From Holophagaceae bacterium (lineage in GTDB: Bacteria > Acidobacteriota > Holophagae > Holophagales > Holophagaceae): a stretch of 16,664 bases of DNA. The stretch is from contig JANXQX010000171.1 in the NCBI GenBank assembly GCA_025353305.1, positions 1 through 16,664 of the forward strand, read 5' to 3'. Under the pieces are notes generated by a model. The model was given only the letters and a program-made list of their open reading frames with translations. It did not search any database and had not been told where the DNA came from. The position numbers and the translations under genes were made by a program. Positions 14,431 to 16,664 of the stretch are shown piece after piece. Numbering within the stretch: the stretch's first letter is position 1; every line of letters starts with the position of its first letter.

Positions 14431-15528
14431 TTAAAGCCTAACCCGCCTGATCACCGCCGCACACTGGGAGCCTAGGCTGCCTGGGCCGCTGATGAGCACC
14501 GGGCCTTCTTGCGCCTCCAACATCCCAGCGGCCAGCAGCTGGCCCCCCGAGCCGCAGAATTCACCCCAGACAAGCTTGGGGAATCTTGGCTGCGGCCATT
14601 TGGAATGAAGCTTCTGAAGCGCCATTTCCAGCTCGTCCATTCTCTGGGAGCCATTGCTGCCGCCGATCCACGCGGTGGGAGAATCGGAGCCCAGGACCTC
14701 CGAAACAGCCATGGACAAGGATTTGGCCCGGGCCTCGGAGCTCTCTTCGATTGGCGCTACGCAGGAAACCGACACCACCTCGGCCCGGATCCTGGCGCCA
14801 CGGGATTCAGCGTGGTCACGGGTCTCAAGCAGAAAGCATTGAGCTCCTTCACCGGGAAGATAACCCGTGCCGGCATTGGCAATCGGATCGCCCTGGACGG
14901 CCAAGCGCCCCGACCGGCGCAATAAATCAATCTGCAGGGGAAAGATCCCATCGGTGCCGATGACCAGCACTGCGTCCGCCACGTCCCGCCGCAGCCAGCG
15001 CACGGCCTGATCCAGGGCCATGAAGGTCGCATTCTCCCGCGCCACCTGCGTGCTGCTGGGACCCTTGATGCCGAAGGCCAGCGCCACATGTCCCGAAGCG
15101 GCATTTGCAACGCAGTTGGGAAACACCATCGGGGATGCGCCTTCCGGGCCCCTTTCAAAGTAGGGAAGCATGAAAGCCTCCCCGGCCTCGCTGCCGCCGG
15201 TGACCGTGCCCACCGTCATGGCCACGCGGTCGCCCAGGGCGCCGGTTTTTGCATCCATGGCGCCATCCGCCAGGGCCTGGTGCACCGCGCTCCAGGCAAA
15301 GCGGGAGGGCCGGTCCAGCCGCCGCATCTGCATGGGCGGGATGATGCCGGCGGGATTGAAGGCCGAGCAGAAAGCGCCACGCCCAAGCCCCAGGTTGGGT
15401 GGCAACTCGCCAAAACATGGCCTGCCAGAAACCCAGGAATGCCGGGCTGCTTCGAGGCCATCCCCGCAAGGCAACACCAGTCCCATGCCTGTGATGACGA
15501 TGCTTTTTTCGCTGCGGGAAGGCTTCAT
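14431..15528 (-). CDS. Ketosynthase-like protein lacking catalytic residues (KS-beta/chain-length-factor-like)
   Basis: Predicted 365 residues from ATG 15528, whose ATGA overlaps the stop of the preceding ketosynthase; a strong GGGAGGGG precedes it. The thiolase/beta-ketoacyl synthase fold is clear: VITGMGLVLPCGDG at 11-24 and a FGIKGPSST block at 152-160. Aligned without gaps to FabF-type enzymes, the active-site Cys position is Glu165 (ARENAT in place of TACASG). The first catalytic His (HGT) is replaced around NGS at 292-294, and the second (GHTLG) by GEFCG with Glu323. It can therefore not condense by the usual mechanism. In type II polyketide and aryl-polyene systems a Cys-less KS pairs with an active KS and sets chain length; the adjacent coupled KS makes that likely here. 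Glu rather than Gln at the Cys position is unusual for such factors. Confidence 0.8.
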   Translation of the reverse strand: MKPSRSEKSIVITGMGLVLPCGDGLEAARHSWVSGRPCFGELPPNLGLGRGAFCSAFNPAGIIPPMQMRRLDRPSRFAWSAVHQALADGAMDAKTGALGDRVAMTVGTVTGGSEAGEAFMLPYFERGPEGASPMVFPNCVANAASGHVALAFGIKGPSSTQVARENATFMALDQAVRWLRRDVADAVLVIGTDGIFPLQIDLLRRSGRLAVQGDPIANAGTGYLPGEGAQCFLLETRDHAESRGARIRAEVVSVSCVAPIEESSEARAKSLSMAVSEVLGSDSPTAWIGGSNGSQRMDELEMALQKLHSKWPQPRFPKLVWGEFCGSGGQLLAAGMLEAQEGPVLISGPGSLGSQCAAVIRRVRL

Positions 15529-16664
15529 TTCCCCTCCCAGCGCTTGAGTGCGACACACGCGTTATTGCCCCCGAAGGCAAAGGCATTGATCAGGGCCGCG
15601 CGCACGCTGCGTTCCCGGGCCTGGAGCGGCGTGTAGTCCAGGTCGCAAGCCGGGTCGGGGTGCTCCAACCGCAGGGTTGGACTGATCTTGCCAGTCCTGA
15701 TGGCCATCACCGCGGCAAAGGCGCCCACTGCCCCTGAAGCGCCCAAAGTATGGCCGAACTGGGATTTGGTGGAGGTCACGGAAACCCTTGCCGCGGCTTC
15801 ACCCAGGGCGGCCTTGATGGCGGTCGTCTCCGCACCGTCGTTGGCAGGAGTGGCGGTTCCATGGGCGCTGACGAGGTCCACGTCCTCCGGATTGAAGCCT
15901 GCGCAATCCATGGCCATGCGAAGGGCCATGGTCGCGCCTTCGCCTTCGGGATGGGGTGCCGTGGAATGGTGCGCGTCCAGGCTTGCCCCATAGCCCCGCA
16001 CCTCGGCATAGATCTCAGCGCCACGGGCCAGCGCCTGATCCAATGGCTCCAGGATGAATTGCGCGGAGCCCTCGCCCAGGTTGAGCCCCGCGCGGTCACG
16101 GCTGAAGGGCCGGCAAGGCTCCGGGTCCATGGCCTTGAGGCTTGAAAAGCCTGCGTAGGTGGTCATGCACAGAGTCTCGGCGCCACCAGCCACCGCGAGA
16201 TCCAATTCTCCAAACGCGATCCGTTCCCAGGCCTGTCCGAGGGCCACCAGAGATGAAGAACAGGCCGTCATGACCGTGCTTCTTGGCCCCATGGCACCCA
16301 GTTCCTTGCCCAGAGCATCCGTGATGGTCGTGGGGCTTTGATAAATCGCATCCACCGCGCTTGGCATCCGCCCAGCCATGCGGCCTTGTGCATAGGCCTC
16401 GGCCGACGGCAAGCCGGTGGTCCCAGCGCCCTGGAAAGAACCCATGCGGCGGGGTTCCAATCCTTTGGGGCCCGGTGTCGTTCGCAGGGCTTCCCGCAGC
16501 GCCATGAGGGCAATGTGCTCGCCAAGGGTGACTCTGCGGCCGATTCTCACGCCCTCCGGCAGATGCACTTCCGCAGCCATCTGCGCAGGTTCTCCTGGCA
16601 TTTTCAATTTGGTAAGCGGCCCGATCCCGCAGCCTCCCTCCAGCATCCGCGCCCAGGTGGAGGG
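15525..16664 (-). CDS. Beta-ketoacyl synthase, active type (partial, 5' end outside window)
   Basis: The frame is open to the window edge with six more codons upstream of the first visible Met (16646) and reads PSTWARMLEGGCGIGPLTKL, the usual inner part of a ketosynthase N-terminal region, so the true start lies beyond 16664. About 379 residues are visible. All catalytic residues are in place (numbered from the Met at 16646): Cys129 in MTACSSSLVALG, His262 in SAHGTATPAND, Lys294 in STKSQ, His299 in FGHTLGASGA. The product would extend an acyl or polyketide chain by condensing it with malonyl-ACP. It ends with GGNNACVALKRWEGK and overlaps the KS-beta-like gene by 4 bp, which indicates translational coupling and a heterodimer. 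Aryl-polyene, dialkylresorcinol-type or fatty-acid-like pathways are all possible; the acyl carrier protein and other genes must lie outside the window. Confidence 0.88.
   Translation of the reverse strand, partial: PSTWARMLEGGCGIGPLTKLKMPGEPAQMAAEVHLPEGVRIGRRVTLGEHIALMALREALRTTPGPKGLEPRRMGSFQGAGTTGLPSAEAYAQGRMAGRMPSAVDAIYQSPTTITDALGKELGAMGPRSTVMTACSSSLVALGQAWERIAFGELDLAVAGGAETLCMTTYAGFSSLKAMDPEPCRPFSRDRAGLNLGEGSAQFILEPLDQALARGAEIYAEVRGYGASLDAHHSTAPHPEGEGATMALRMAMDCAGFNPEDVDLVSAHGTATPANDGAETTAIKAALGEAAARVSVTSTKSQFGHTLGASGAVGAFAAVMAIRTGKISPTLRLEHPDPACDLDYTPLQARERSVRAALINAFAFGGNNACVALKRWEGK

Overview
The window is a dense, high-GC (about 60% or more by eye), wholly coding bacterial chromosome segment of 18 protein genes, two of them cut by the window edges. 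I saw no RNA genes, CRISPR array, transposase or phage gene. The organism is Gram-negative: it has a heptose-phosphate kinase for LPS core and a SPOR-domain envelope protein. It also carries a membrane iron-sulfur oxidoreductase resembling the ETF:menaquinone oxidoreductases of anaerobes. Gene style and content fit an Acidobacteriota (Holophaga/Geothrix-like) or deltaproteobacterial-grade organism; this is an inference without a marker gene, so low confidence.

Layout, left to right. (1) 1-491, minus: start of a secreted beta-propeller protein, cut by the edge. (2) 644-2803, plus: an FHA-GGDEF diguanylate cyclase, then a YcaQ/AlkX-type winged-helix DNA glycosylase. (3) 2826-2900: an imperfect palindrome of the 'CCGCAGAT-ACGC-GATGA' type between converging genes. 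(4) 2918-4572, minus: tmk and holB, coupled by an ATGA overlap. (5) 4673-6611, plus: a zinc-ribbon protein with a long disordered middle, and a small exported protein. (6) 6622-9841, minus: the membrane Fe-S oxidoreductase, a Trm112-like zinc-ribbon protein and hldA, tightly packed. (7) 9842-10222: the only long gap, largely filled by an approximately 274-bp element with 33-bp inverted terminal repeats and nested internal palindromes. (8) 10223-12184, plus: a chain of four genes, each overlapping the next by a few bases: degenerate QueD/PTPS-fold protein, membrane-anchored rhodanese, MauE/DoxX-like membrane protein, short signal peptidase I. (9) 12195-16664, minus: a five-gene run of intact ketosynthase, ketosynthase lacking its catalytic residues, SPOR protein, prmA and murI, with junctions between 4 bp of overlap and 3 bp of gap.

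Housekeeping genes (tmk, holB, hldA, murI, prmA) are mixed with less usual modules. The most interesting items are the paired active/inactive ketosynthases (KS-alpha/KS-beta or chain-length-factor logic), the four-gene QueD-like/rhodanese/MauE/signal peptidase cassette, whose first member has lost most of the family's metal and catalytic residues, and the inverted-repeat element at 9864-10137. Most start codons proposed here rest on Shine-Dalgarno sequences or 4-bp stop/start overlaps; several are GTG (tmk, hldA, murI, the zinc-ribbon gene).
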